The notes beneath the pieces are model-generated. The model searched no databases. It was given only the letters and a program-made list of their open reading frames with translations, and was not told the origin of the DNA. Of a stretch of 64,000 bases of DNA, positions 51,182 to 60,246 are shown in pieces. Source of the DNA: Brevibacillus invocatus (GTDB taxonomy: Bacteria; Bacillota; Bacilli; Brevibacillales; Brevibacillaceae). Made by a program: the position numbers and the translations under genes. The stretch lies in NCBI RefSeq assembly GCF_003710915.1, contig NZ_RHHR01000013.1, positions 124,001-188,000 on the forward strand, in the 5' to 3' direction. Positions within the stretch are counted from its first letter, which is position 1. The number at the start of each line of letters is the position of its first letter.

Positions 51182-52292
51182 ATGGACGAGAAAGAATCGA
51201 AGACCAAACCACGCTACAAACAAATTGCAGAACAAATGGAGCAGCGGATCAGCATCGGTGAATTTCCACCTGGCCATTTTTTGCCTTCTGAGCGGTTGCT
51301 TGCCAAGGAACTTCATGTAAACCGCTCCACGATCGTCGCAGCGTATGATGAGTTGCAAGCAGCAGGTGTGGTCGAGAGAAAGCGAGGCAGCGGTACGATC
51401 GTCAGCCGGGATATTTGGTGCACAGCAAGCTTTGCATCTGGTCGTGCAATGTCTGTTGCAACCTGGAGACGCTGTAGCAATCGAAGAACCATCCTACTGT
51501 TATTCCCTGCCCTTGTTTCGTTCTTCCGGCTTACGGACCTTCCCACTTCCTGTAGATAAAGACGGGATTATACCCGAACAACTGGCAGAGCTTCATCGCA
51601 AGCATCGGATCAAGATGGTCTTTCTCAACCCCAATTACCAGAACCCGACCGGGAGCCTGCTCTCTCTGGAGAGACGCCATCGCTTGTTGGCTCTTTCAGC
51701 AGAAAACGGCATCCCGATTATTGAGGATGATCCTTATAGTCTGACCTCTTTTTCCGGTGAGTCCGTACCGACACTCAAATCACTCGACAGGCACGGTACT
51801 GTGCTATACATCAGTTCATTGACAAAAATCGTCGCGTCCGGACTGCGCATCGGCTGGATTGTCGGACCTCAGACCGTCATCGAGCGATTGGCAGATGCCA
51901 AGCAGCAATTTGACTACGGACACAGTATTTTTCCGCAGTGGCTGGCTGACAAGTTTCTATCCTCATCTGATTTTTCTAGACATATGGATCTATTACGCAG
52001 CCAGCTCCTCCTGCGTCGCGACCAGCTCGTGACCTCGTTGCAAGGCCATTTTGGCGATCAGGCAGAACTTGTGATACCAGCTGGAGGCATTCACCTTTGG
52101 TGCGGTCTGGCTGGTGAATGGAACGAATCACAGCTGTTGCGTGAAGCCGTGAAGCGAGGCACCATTTTTGTCCCTGGGCATCTTTTTGGAGCGAAGGATG
52201 GATACGTGCGCTTCACATTTGGGCGAGCGGATGCAGACGAAATTCGCGAAGCTGTTTCTCGCTTTGCAGATGCTTTCACTTTAAGTGGATGA
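51182..52292 (+). pseudogene. MocR/GntR-type PLP-dependent regulator, broken by an internal deletion
   Basis: The first 230 bp encode an intact GntR winged helix (R-Y-K-Q-I-A-E-Q-M-E-Q-R to G-V-V-E-R-K-R-G-S-G-T-I-V-S-R-D). Near 51411-51420 the reading frame changes and the homology jumps to G-A-Q-Q-A-L-H-L-V-V-Q-C-L-L. That is deep in the aminotransferase-like domain, which then runs intact to the C-terminus including the P-N-Y-Q-N-P-T-G stretch and the PLP-lysine region S-S-L-T-K-I-V-A. About 100-120 residues are missing at the join and the frames do not meet. A ribosome site AAGGAAG remains at the start. Confidence 0.9.
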
Positions 52293-52419
52293 GCAAAAAA
52301 GCTACCAAGTGGATGGTTTCAATTTGTATGGATCGCGCTATGATCAAGTTGTGCAAGATGTTTGATTCCTTGTCTTCATCTGAATCAATCCTGTTCATTC
52401 CCAGAAAGGACGATGGTGT

Positions 52420-52617
52420 ATGTCCATTTATCCATTTATCATTGCTGTCTTTGTACTGGTCGCGATCGCCCTAGCTGCCACCTTTAAGATCGGATTGCAG
52501 CCAGAAGAAACCAGACAGCGGGGATTCGTCGAGCGCTCCCGAAACCTGTTGATCATATACGGAGTCATCACCATAATCTTGTTGATTGCTTTGGCCGTCT
52601 TTCTCTATTTGCGCTGA
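52420..52617 (+). CDS. Small two-helix membrane protein
   Basis: 65 residues with two hydrophobic helices (about 5-24 and 43-63) joined by a polar loop (P-E-E-T-R-Q-R). AAAGGA lies 9 bp before the ATG. I do not recognise a family. It stands alone between a pseudogene and a terminator, so its role is unknown. Confidence 0.6.
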   Translation: MSIYPFIIAVFVLVAIALAATFKIGLQPEETRQRGFVERSRNLLIIYGVITIILLIALAVFLYLR

Positions 52618-52640
52618 TTTGGAACATTCGCTAGCAAAAA

Positions 52641-52678
52641 AACGCCGTCCGCTCTCTACGAACGAGAGCGACGGCGTT
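52641..52678. terminator. Bidirectional terminator between the small membrane protein and csp genes
   Basis: AACGCCGTC / GACGGCGTT plus GCTCTC / GAGAGC form a long near-perfect stem, with A8 before and T8 after. It lies between convergent genes. Confidence 0.92.
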
Positions 52679-52712
52679 ATTTTTTTTGGTGGCCAGACAT
52701 TGAAAAGGCGGA

Positions 52713-52925
52713 TTAATTGTTCACTGCTGAGCGTTCTACATTTGCTGCTTGCTGACCTCGTTGACCATTGACAATTTCAAAGGTAACGAGCTCGCCCTCC
52801 TCCAAATTGCGGTAACCGGATCCACTGATTGCTGAGTAGTGAACGAACACGTCCGGCCCACCATCCCGTTCAATAAAACCATACCCCTTCTCCTTGCTAA
52901 ACCATTTCACTTTCCCATGAATCAT
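52713..52925 (-). CDS. Cold-shock domain protein
   Basis: A 70-residue CSD protein. RNP1 is K-G-Y-G-F-I-E-R and RNP2 is D-V-F-V-H-Y-S (a slight variation of VFVHFS). I-H-G-K-V-K-W-F begins the OB fold. Such proteins bind single-stranded RNA and act as RNA chaperones. GGGAGG lies 5 bp before the ATG. The C-terminus has [10 protein letters not shown], typical of Csp proteins. Which paralogue it is cannot be said. Confidence 0.94.
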   Translation of the reverse strand: MIHGKVKWFSKEKGYGFIERDGGPDVFVHYSAISGSGYRNLEEGELVTFEIVNGQRGQQAANVERSAVNN

Positions 52926-53055
52926 TGCATTTCCTCCCTGTACAAATTGCAGCTATGCGCTTACTTCATCCTATGCGGATGCGAAGAAAGTGGAGATACG
53001 GTATGATAAATAAAGTACGACTTTTCGTCTTTTCGCCGAAAGGAGATGATTTAGC

Positions 53056-53517
53056 ATGCGTAAAACCGCTATTGTCCTCTGCGCATTGCTTTTGACGGCA
53101 TGTTCAGAGGTATCAGAAGGTGTACAGACGGCTCAACAGGCAATCGAGACAGGAAAGCAAGCGATCGAAACAGGAAAACAGGTCGTAGAGGCTGGAAAGC
53201 AGCTGGCCGAATCTGAGATCGCCCAACAGTTGAAAACCTATCTGCAGGAAAAATACGACTCCTCTGAGGCACTGAGAAACGCGATGTTTAGTGGAGACGG
53301 GCAGCTTTTAAGTGAAGAATTGCAAAAAACGGAGCTGGCCAACTTCAGCTTTTACAAATCCGATCTGCTCGGCCTCGAATACAAGGGAAAACTGACCGGA
53401 GACGGCAAATTCCAAGTATTGAAGCAGGATCTGAACAATCCTTCTGCGGAGCCTACCGTGGTCAAGGAGTTCCAGGTAAATCTGGACAGCAGTGGACAAA
53501 TTCAATTGCAGGAATAG
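53056..53517 (+). CDS. Lipoprotein with a Glu/Thr/Lys heptad-like repeat
   Basis: A 153-residue protein with an N-terminal lipobox, L-L-L-T-A-C (Cys at residue 16). Residues 25-55 repeat Q-A-I-E-T-G-K twice and then Q-V-V-E-A-G-K, which would form a coiled coil. The C-terminal half is beta-rich. AAAGGAG lies 10 bp before the ATG. No family is recognised; an envelope-attached scaffold is plausible but unproven. Confidence 0.75.
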   Translation: MRKTAIVLCALLLTACSEVSEGVQTAQQAIETGKQAIETGKQVVEAGKQLAESEIAQQLKTYLQEKYDSSEALRNAMFSGDGQLLSEELQKTELANFSFYKSDLLGLEYKGKLTGDGKFQVLKQDLNNPSAEPTVVKEFQVNLDSSGQIQLQE

Positions 53518-53541
53518 ACGTTCAAAAGATTTTTTTGATAG

Positions 53542-53571
53542 GCTTGCGATCCCGTATCGCAAGCTTTTTTT
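53542..53571 (+). terminator. Intrinsic terminator of the lipoprotein gene
   Basis: GCTTGCGAT / ATCGCAAGC is a perfect 9-bp stem with a 5-nt loop followed by T7. Confidence 0.92.
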
Positions 53572-53711
53572 CTTTGGCTGCCGAGAGCCCATCCAAAGCT
53601 GAGATCCTGGGTCTTTATTCCAAGCCTTAGCCTTCACGTTTTTGCATGATCAAAAAGAATAAGTCCATATTACACCCATAGAGACTGAATACATAAGAGG
53701 TGCTGTGACGT

Positions 53712-55178
53712 ATGAACATGCTGCTTGGCTCCATTATCGTCTATATGGCTGGAATGCTGCTCATTGGCTATTACGCTTATCGACGCACCTCCAATCTGAC
53801 TGATTACATGCTGGGCGGACGCTCTCTCGGTCCCACTGTCACTGCCTTGAGTGCAGGAGCTTCCGATATGAGTGGATGGCTGATGATGGGCTTGCCGGGA
53901 GCCATGTTCGCCCAGGGTCTGAGCGCTTCCTGGATCGCGATCGGCCTGACTTTAGGTGCCTATGCGAACTGGCTGTATGTAGCTCCGCGCTTGCGTACCT
54001 ATACAGAGATGGCCAACAACTCGATTACGATTCCCGCTTATCTGGAGAATCGCTTTGGAGATGCTTCTCATCTGCTGCGACTGGTATCGGGCCTTGTCAT
54101 CCTGATCTTTTTTACATTTTACGTCTCATCCGGCTTGGTCTCTGGGGGTGTTTTGTTTGAAAACACCTTCCAGCTCAGCTACCAAACCGGGTTGTGGATA
54201 GTGGGACTGGTGACGATCGCGTACACCCTTTTCGGGGGCTTCCTGGCTGTGAGCTGGACCGATGCTGTCCAAGGCCTCATCATGGTCATTGCCCTAATCA
54301 TGGTCCCTCTCGTTACTATCGTTGCGGCAGGTGGGGTGGGGGAATCGTTTTCCGAGATTCGCTCCATCGATCCTTCTCTGCTCAACATTTTCAAAGGGAC
54401 CAGTCTGCTCGGGATCATCTCGCTTTTCGCCTGGGGGCTTGGCTATTTCGGTCAGCCGCATATCATCGTTCGCTTCATGGCGATTACTTCGACGAAAGAA
54501 ATTAAAAAGGCCACCCGAATTGGCATGGGGTGGATGATATTCTCGGTTGCGGGCGCGATGCTCACCGGCCTTGTAGGAATTGCCCTTTACTCCAAAAACA
54601 GCTGGACGCTGGCTGATCCGGAGACCATTTTTATCCAGCTTGGTACGATACTTTTTCACCCGATCATCACAGGGTTTTTGCTTGCGGCTATACTGGCTGC
54701 CATCATGAGCACGATCTCGTCACAGCTCCTCGTGACATCCAGCTCCCTGACGGAGGACATATACAAGACTTTCTTTCGGCGCTCGGCAACAGACAAGGAG
54801 CTGGTGAGAATCGGACGACTCTCTGTTCTCATCGTTGCGGTCATCGCATTTCTGCTCGCTCTAAACAAAAACGACACCATTCTCGATCTAGTCGGCTACG
54901 CCTGGGCAGGGTTTGGTTCCTCTTTTGGACCTGTCATCCTGCTGTCGCTGTACTGGAAGCGCATGAACCGCTGGGGGGCACTGGCAGGGATGATTGCAGG
55001 GGCCTTGACGGTCATCATCTGGACGAGATTCGATGTGCTAAAGGACTTTTTGTATGAGATGGTCCCAGGCTTTGCTGTGAGCCTGTTGGCGATCCTGATC
55101 GTCAGCAACGTCACGGCAAGGCCACCGATGGAAGTAGAATCGCAATACGACGCATACCTGAAGAAGAACCAACAATAA
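53712..55178 (+). CDS. putP: Sodium/proline symporter PutP
   Basis: A 488-residue sodium:solute symporter (SSS family) with about 13 hydrophobic segments. The N-terminal Y-M-L-G-G-R-S-L-G-P and A-L-S-A-G-A-S-D-M-S-G-W-L-M-M-G-L-P-G-A (about 35-65) are highly characteristic of PutP; the D of A-S-D-M and nearby Ser contribute to Na+/proline binding. AGAGGTG lies 9 bp before the ATG. It imports proline for catabolism or osmotic use. No proline dehydrogenase is adjacent. Confidence 0.93.
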   Translation: MNMLLGSIIVYMAGMLLIGYYAYRRTSNLTDYMLGGRSLGPTVTALSAGASDMSGWLMMGLPGAMFAQGLSASWIAIGLTLGAYANWLYVAPRLRTYTEMANNSITIPAYLENRFGDASHLLRLVSGLVILIFFTFYVSSGLVSGGVLFENTFQLSYQTGLWIVGLVTIAYTLFGGFLAVSWTDAVQGLIMVIALIMVPLVTIVAAGGVGESFSEIRSIDPSLLNIFKGTSLLGIISLFAWGLGYFGQPHIIVRFMAITSTKEIKKATRIGMGWMIFSVAGAMLTGLVGIALYSKNSWTLADPETIFIQLGTILFHPIITGFLLAAILAAIMSTISSQLLVTSSSLTEDIYKTFFRRSATDKELVRIGRLSVLIVAVIAFLLALNKNDTILDLVGYAWAGFGSSFGPVILLSLYWKRMNRWGALAGMIAGALTVIIWTRFDVLKDFLYEMVPGFAVSLLAILIVSNVTARPPMEVESQYDAYLKKNQQ

Positions 55179-55219
55179 TGACTCATGTTCTACACCGCAG
55201 GATGAGGCCGAGATGGATC

Positions 55220-55300
55220 GAAAAAACGAAACACGCTTTTAAGCGTCCACCCCTGAGAGATTCCTTGGAGACGGCGCTTGGGACGCGGTTTCGTTTTTTC
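55220..55300. other. Nested stem structure in the putP 3' region
   Basis: GAAAAAACGAAAC (55220-55232) pairs perfectly over 13 bp with GTTTCGTTTTTTC (55288-55300). Inside it AAGCGTC (55241-55247) can pair with GGCGCTT (55273-55279). The outer arms supply an A run and a T run on both strands, so it could end transcription of both putP and the convergent deacetylase gene. The 80-base, two-stem form is more elaborate than the other terminators here. Confidence 0.6.
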
Positions 55301-55333
55301 ACGAAGTCGGGCAGTCTATCCTGTTCTTACTCG

Positions 55334-55993
55334 TTACCAATACGCTTCAAGCTGGAACATCTCCGATATCGTCGTAAAAGCGTATTTTTGTTCACAAAGC
55401 ACTTCGATGATATACGGCAAAGCTTCCACTGTTCCCTTGAGTGTATCATCTACAGTTCCCGCACAATGCTGCAAGACGACAGAGCCCGGCCCTACATGCC
55501 CGAGGACATTCCTCGCTACCTGGGGCCTGGTAAGCCCCTTCCAATCCCAGCTGTCCACATCCCACAGGATGATCTCGTGACCCCCAGCCTTTAAAATACG
55601 GTTCACGTCTTCATTCGTCGCTCCGTATGGGGGACGAACCAGGCGTGGCTTCAAGCCAATGATTTTATCGATTTGCTCTGTGGTTCTCTCCACTTGGTCG
55701 AGCACGGCAGAGAGCGCAATTTTCGTAAAATACGGATGGTCCCAGCTGTGATTCCCGATTACATGTCCCTCGGACGCTATTCTTTCCAGTATTTTGGGAT
55801 TGTATTTTGCCATTTGACCTACGCACATGAAGGTTGCCTTTACGCGATACTGGGCCAAGATATCCAAAACACGCGGGGTCCATAGATGGTCGGGACCATC
55901 ATCAAAGGTAAGCGCGACTTCCTTGGGTTTTCTCCGAATTGGAGCTTCTGTGGTACTATACCGGCTCTTCCCTTTTTCTTCACCCTTTTTCAT
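55334..55993 (-). CDS. Polysaccharide deacetylase (NodB domain)
   Basis: A 219-residue deacetylase. Motif 1 T-F-D-D-G-P-D (about 30-36) has the catalytic and metal Asp pair. Motif 2 H-S-W-D-H-P-Y (about 82-88) has the two His ligands. R-P-P-Y-G-A-T (about 122) and W-D-V-D-S-W-D-W-K-G complete the CE4 site. There is no signal peptide in the predicted start (GGAGGTG lies 5 bp before it), so it may act in the mother cell on spore peptidoglycan or glycan. It is the last gene of the CgeB-like operon. Confidence 0.9.
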   Translation of the reverse strand: MKKGEEKGKSRYSTTEAPIRRKPKEVALTFDDGPDHLWTPRVLDILAQYRVKATFMCVGQMAKYNPKILERIASEGHVIGNHSWDHPYFTKIALSAVLDQVERTTEQIDKIIGLKPRLVRPPYGATNEDVNRILKAGGHEIILWDVDSWDWKGLTRPQVARNVLGHVGPGSVVLQHCAGTVDDTLKGTVEALPYIIEVLCEQKYAFTTISEMFQLEAYW

Positions 55994-56028
55994 TCATTCA
56001 CCTCCATCAAGCTTCAATCTCAAACCGT

Positions 56029-57654
56029 TCAACGACACTCTCCCGCTTCGTCCATATATTTCATGATTTTGGCGACGTATTGCTGCGTTTCTTCCGGCGT
56101 TGCGGACAACCAGGAATTCCCTTGTTCTGCTATTGCCTTTTTCATGTTGTTTACACCCCAGTTATATGCCCCCAATGCTTTGGGAATATCGCCTTCGAAT
56201 TCTTTCAGCATTTCTTTCACGTACATCGCCCCACCCAAAATGTTTTGCCACGGATTGGTACGATCGATTCCTAGCTCCTCTGCCGTTTCAGTCAAGAGCT
56301 GCATAATGCCGAATGCACCAGCTTTGCTCAATCCTGCATTTTTTCCAAAACTAGATTCAGCGTAGGCAATCCCATGCAGAAGGATCGGGTCCAGATGAAA
56401 CAGACGTGCCGCCTTGTCCAGCATCATTTTTACTTCTTGCTGTCCATCAAAAGAATCCTCACGTGCTGGCGGTATTTTTAAGGGCTGCCCGACAAAAATC
56501 ATATTGGATGTGAGTTTGTTCCCTTTTTTAAGCTGTTCTACCGATACCATGTATCTCTGGGCAATCTCCCAGAGGGTTTCTCCCTGGCTCACGATATGCG
56601 TTTCGTAAGGTTCGATGGAGGCAGCATCGTAATAGAGAAGCTCACCATGGTGTTGGGGACTCTCCTTTTGATCGGGCAGAATGCCATGCTCTCTCAATGT
56701 ACGCAGCATATATTCCGCTCGCTGGCGGTAGGTGTGGCTACGGACTGCAAGATTTCCCCGTTCGCGAATTCTTCTTCGCTCTTCTTCGGGACGGGCCAGG
56801 TATTCACGAACGAGGCGAAGTGTCTCTTCAGCAGTAGCAGAGACCAGCAGATCGTCACCTGGGCGAAACAATCTCCTGATCTCAGGCGTATCCTGTGTGA
56901 GAAGGAATCCGCCACAGCCGAGTATTTCAAAAATTTTCTGCGGGATCTGGGTACCCCATGTGAGTAAGCTGATGACGATGTCTGACGAGCAGTAGACTTG
57001 TTTCATCTCTGTAGATGGCAAGGAGGCATGAATCCACTCCTGCGGGATGTCGAGCCCAAAGAAGGGCTTCATTTTATCCCAATCCCTGCCATAAAAATCA
57101 ATCCGTATGTTTTCGTACAAAAGCGGTCGAATCAGGTTATGCAGGGCCATCAACCGATCCTGATCCGTATGATGTTTATACATGTGGGGAAAAGCATGCC
57201 CTACCAATGCTATCGAATGGCGGGGTTCGGAGGGAGTAGGTTCGGGGAAAAAGAAAGTCTGATCATAACCGAAGTCCATATGTGAAGCCCGAAAGCCTGC
57301 CTGTCTGTAAGTGGCTACACATGCAGGGGATACTGAAAACACAAAGTCAACCTGCAAACGCGAAATCAAAGGCAAGGACCAGATTTCGAGAAAGGTAGGG
57401 TCATCTACCGCCCAATAGACCAACGGCACTTTGGCTTCCTGGGAGCATTGTCGAATGACATGCTGCAGCGTGATCGACAGCTCTGGGCCCCAGCCTATCA
57501 CGACCATCAGTTCAGGCCTGTATTTTTTGATCATTTCAGGAATATTTTTCTCGGTTAATGGTCCCGTAATCATCACTTGATGTCCTGCATCACGAAACCC
57601 ATACGCGAGTCCATGAACGGATGCGTGGCTATTTTCAAAGAACAAAACGCGCAT
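56029..57654 (-). CDS. CgeB-like glycosyltransferase fused to LysM and lytic transglycosylase
   Basis: A 541-residue multidomain protein. Residues 1-330 resemble the spore-maturation protein CgeB and its glycosyltransferase fold (R-V-L-F-F-E at the start, D-F-Y-G-R-D-W-D near 195, I-L-G-C-G-G-F-L near 250). One LysM domain follows at about 360-405 (V-S-Q-G-E-T-L-W-E-I-A-Q-R-Y). A C-terminal SLT-type lytic transglycosylase (about 415-535) has A-Y-A-E-S-S-F (catalytic Glu), G-A-F-G-I-M-Q-L and A-L-G-A-Y-N-W-G. There is no signal peptide. LysM and SLT domains normally act on peptidoglycan outside the cell, so their fusion to a cytoplasmic transferase suggests mother-cell action on the forming spore. 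It is a tandem paralogue of the next gene. Confidence 0.85.
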   Translation of the reverse strand: MRVLFFENSHASVHGLAYGFRDAGHQVMITGPLTEKNIPEMIKKYRPELMVVIGWGPELSITLQHVIRQCSQEAKVPLVYWAVDDPTFLEIWSLPLISRLQVDFVFSVSPACVATYRQAGFRASHMDFGYDQTFFFPEPTPSEPRHSIALVGHAFPHMYKHHTDQDRLMALHNLIRPLLYENIRIDFYGRDWDKMKPFFGLDIPQEWIHASLPSTEMKQVYCSSDIVISLLTWGTQIPQKIFEILGCGGFLLTQDTPEIRRLFRPGDDLLVSATAEETLRLVREYLARPEEERRRIRERGNLAVRSHTYRQRAEYMLRTLREHGILPDQKESPQHHGELLYYDAASIEPYETHIVSQGETLWEIAQRYMVSVEQLKKGNKLTSNMIFVGQPLKIPPAREDSFDGQQEVKMMLDKAARLFHLDPILLHGIAYAESSFGKNAGLSKAGAFGIMQLLTETAEELGIDRTNPWQNILGGAMYVKEMLKEFEGDIPKALGAYNWGVNNMKKAIAEQGNSWLSATPEETQQYVAKIMKYMDEAGECR

Positions 57655-57676
57655 GAACGTTCTTTCACCTCCAATC

Positions 57677-58876
57677 TCAAGAACCGTTGTTTTCTTTGAT
57701 CTTCAAATACTGGTCAACGTAAATCAGATCGGAAGTCAGACCGTTCTCCTTCATGATTTGTTCGACCGTCACACCGTACTGTTGTGCAATATTCCAAAGG
57801 GTGTCCCCCTCTCGAACGTCATGCACCTCGTATTTCTCCCTGATCCGATCCATGAAATAGGTGAGTTTGCCACCCGTCAGCGTATCGCTGTCTTCCTTTT
57901 TCACGATGCCTTCCTCCTGGAGTAGGTCCAGCATGTAGTCAGCTCGATGCTGGTAGGTTTCTTCACACACGGCATGCATCCCCTGCTTTCTGATCTGTTC
58001 ACGCAGATCGGGATGCTCCAGATAGTGACTGACGAGCTCTACGGTTTCCTTAGCAGACGAAGATGCTACCAAATCTCGATGGGGAACAAAAAGGCGTCTG
58101 ACTTCAGGTGTACTATGCGTAACCAGACAGCCACCCGAGCCTAGAATTTCATAGGTCCGCTGGGTAAGCTGGGTCTCATAATTTTGCAATCCGATCACGA
58201 TGTCTGCTGAACTATACACTTTGTTTGCTTCTGGATACGGGAGATAACCATGTATCCACTCCGCAGGGATGTCTTTTCCTAAGTAAAATTTCATTTTGTC
58301 CCAGTCACGACCGTAAAAATCAATACGTATATTTGCATGAAGGAGCGGTCGAATTAACGTATATAAAGAGACCAGGCGATAATGATTGGGATATTGTTCA
58401 AACACCTGGGGATAGGCATTAGCCACGACTGCAATCGAGGTACGGTATTTTTCCTCACTCGGCACGGTGCAATGAATGCTCGGGTGATAGCCAAAATCCA
58501 TATGAGCAGTTTTTATACCCTGTTGACGGTAATAGTCCACTCGTGCCGGACAAATGGTAAACACGAAGTCAGGTTGCACTCGCTTAATCAATGGCAACGT
58601 GAAATAGCTCGTAAAAGTAGGATCTTCCGTTGCCCAATACACGAGCGGTACTTGCGCTGCATGTACATGTTTACAGATCCATTCCTGCTTCTCCGTTGTT
58701 TGTTCAGGTCCCCACCCCAGCATGACGATGAGATCGGGCTGAAACTCTGCGATCATTTCAGGGATATTCTGATCCGTCAGAGGTCCTGAAATCATCACTT
58801 TATGGCCTGAATCGCAAAATCCATTCGGCAATCCATAAATCCACATCGGGTGGCTCTCCAAAAACAGGACACGCAT
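57677..58876 (-). CDS. CgeB-like glycosyltransferase with C-terminal LysM domain
   Basis: A 399-residue paralogue of the next gene downstream. The CgeB-like transferase part is at residues 1-325 (start R-V-L-F-L-E, D-F-Y-G-R-D-W-D, I-L-G-S-G-G-C-L). One LysM domain is at about 350-393 (V-R-E-G-D-T-L-W-N-I-A-Q-Q-Y). It lacks the SLT domain. LysM proteins such as SafA and YaaH are targeted to the forming spore, and CgeB glycosylates or decorates the outermost layer, so this pair is probably sporulation-specific. A CATA-N3-TA -10 motif upstream fits sigma-K. Confidence 0.85.
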   Translation of the reverse strand: MRVLFLESHPMWIYGLPNGFCDSGHKVMISGPLTDQNIPEMIAEFQPDLIVMLGWGPEQTTEKQEWICKHVHAAQVPLVYWATEDPTFTSYFTLPLIKRVQPDFVFTICPARVDYYRQQGIKTAHMDFGYHPSIHCTVPSEEKYRTSIAVVANAYPQVFEQYPNHYRLVSLYTLIRPLLHANIRIDFYGRDWDKMKFYLGKDIPAEWIHGYLPYPEANKVYSSADIVIGLQNYETQLTQRTYEILGSGGCLVTHSTPEVRRLFVPHRDLVASSSAKETVELVSHYLEHPDLREQIRKQGMHAVCEETYQHRADYMLDLLQEEGIVKKEDSDTLTGGKLTYFMDRIREKYEVHDVREGDTLWNIAQQYGVTVEQIMKENGLTSDLIYVDQYLKIKENNGS

Positions 58877-58907
58877 TTTCTCACCTCAACATTCTCATAT
58901 CATTCGA

Positions 58908-58916
58908 TACCATATG
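58908..58916 (-). promoter_or_regulatory. Possible sigma-K -10 element of the CgeB-like operon
   Basis: On the minus strand CATATGGTA matches the sigma-K -10 consensus CATA-N3-TA. It would start transcription near 58900, about 25 bp before the ATG. The -35 (A-C rich) is not clear. Cge genes in Bacillus are made late under sigma-K, which agrees. Confidence 0.4.
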
Positions 58917-59003
58917 CGGCGGCAAGTCTTTCGCGTAACGGCGGCAACCATCCTTTTGAATGCGGAAAAACACGTATCGATACTTTTCATAGAGATAAAA
59001 CCG

Positions 59004-59900
59004 TCATGAGCCTTTTTTTGCATGTGCATGCAGTTTATCCAGGGCATACTGAATCAATTGCTGATCCTGCGTATCGACTCCATGAAAAAGTGACCAGAAA
59101 CTGACGATTTTTGTGTAAAAATGATCGATGCGCTTGAGAAAGGCCGAATCCAGCGGTCCCTTGTAAAAATGAATTACTTTATTTACAAAAGCTTTTCCGT
59201 AAGCCCGGCAGATCCCGACAAAATCATAGGCAGGATCCCCTGCCCCCATCGCACCAAAATCGATCACACCGGACAGTTTTCTTTGTTCAAAATCGTACAG
59301 CAGATGCTCTGGCTTCAGATCATTGTGTAAAAGGCAGGGTGTAAACCGGAATGAATCCTTGTCTGTTAAAAAGTCATCAAAGACTTGCCTGGTCCATGAA
59401 ATCAGCTTGGGGGTCATAACGGGAAACGCTTTGTTTTTTATCGTTTTGAACAGGTCCCTGTAGTAGTCTTTGATCTGTGAAGCTTCTGCCGCTTCTCCAA
59501 ATGCTTTATCCAAAGGAAAAGCATGCATGGCGGTCAAAAATGCCCCGATCTCCTTGGCCAGCTGCTCTTGCTCTTGATCATTCAAGCCAGCCATGTCCAC
59601 AGGAAAAAGCGGACGTCCTGCTATCATGGGATAACCCACATAGGGGATCTGATCAGACTCATTCGAGGAATAGATAAATTGAGGGATTGCAACAGGGAGA
59701 ACAGCGTGAAGCTGGGGCAAGATCTGAAGCTCCTTGGCCATGATGCTCTTGGCTTCTTCTGTCTTGGGGAAACGAAAAATCATCCTTTCCCCGACGATCA
59801 GTACAAGATTGTACCATCCTGTATCATCTACACGCAGGGATTCCTTGGCCAAATCCGGGTATTTGGCGTGCAAAAGCTTTTCCAGTTTCTCCGTCTCCAC
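59004..59900 (-). CDS. APH-fold kinase (aminoglycoside phosphotransferase family)
   Basis: A 298-residue kinase-like protein. The N-lobe holds R-F-P-K-T-E with the ATP lysine (about 42). The C-lobe has L-L-H-N-D-L-K-P-E-H-L-L (catalytic Asp, about 193) and V-I-D-F-G-A-M-G-A-G-D-P-A-Y-D-F (metal Asp, about 215). A GTG start (59898-59900) lies 11 bp after AAAGGAG. Members phosphorylate aminoglycosides, macrolides, choline, homoserine or other small molecules. Sequence alone does not show that it gives antibiotic resistance. Confidence 0.88.
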   Translation of the reverse strand: METEKLEKLLHAKYPDLAKESLRVDDTGWYNLVLIVGERMIFRFPKTEEAKSIMAKELQILPQLHAVLPVAIPQFIYSSNESDQIPYVGYPMIAGRPLFPVDMAGLNDQEQEQLAKEIGAFLTAMHAFPLDKAFGEAAEASQIKDYYRDLFKTIKNKAFPVMTPKLISWTRQVFDDFLTDKDSFRFTPCLLHNDLKPEHLLYDFEQRKLSGVIDFGAMGAGDPAYDFVGICRAYGKAFVNKVIHFYKGPLDSAFLKRIDHFYTKIVSFWSLFHGVDTQDQQLIQYALDKLHAHAKKGS

Positions 59901-60020
59901 AGTGATGTCTGCTCCTTTCTAGAACATCCAAATTAGAGGATATTGTATTGTATGACTTGGCAAACAAGTGGAAACTTATAGTCACGTACATTCTCACATC
60001 TACCTACCAAGGAAAAAAAT

Positions 60021-60053
60021 AAGGATGTCTCCCCGGCGATGAGAGACATCCTT
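60021..60053 (-). terminator. Intrinsic terminator downstream of the chimeric pseudogene
   Basis: AAGGATGTCTC / GAGACATCCTT 11-bp stem, with a T-rich run leftward. It once ended the gene whose HAMP fragment lies at 60071. Confidence 0.85.
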
Positions 60054-60070
60054 TGTACTTCCATTAACCT

Positions 60071-60236
60071 CTATTCCGATAAAAGACCGGACGAATCCCT
60101 GCCATTCACGCGCGCAGCATCATCCAACTGCTTGAGCGACTGAGTCATTTGCGCAAAATTGGCTGCCAGATTGCCTATCTCATCCCGGCGCAGGATATCC
60201 AGCTGTATCTCGTACTCGCCTTCAGCCAGCTTTTTG
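60071..60236 (-). pseudogene. HAMP-domain fragment of a lost signalling gene
   Basis: On the minus strand, in a different frame from the RND fragment, one reads F-A-T-L-T-Q-A-T-K-K-L-A-E-G-E-Y-E-I and R-R-D-E-I-G-N-L-A-A-N-F, then a stop at 60071. This is an ordinary HAMP domain of a histidine kinase or chemoreceptor. There is no start, no membrane part and no output domain. It joins the RND fragment at about 60240, so a large deletion seems to have fused two genes. Confidence 0.75.
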
Positions 60237-60246
60237 GTAGCCTGAG

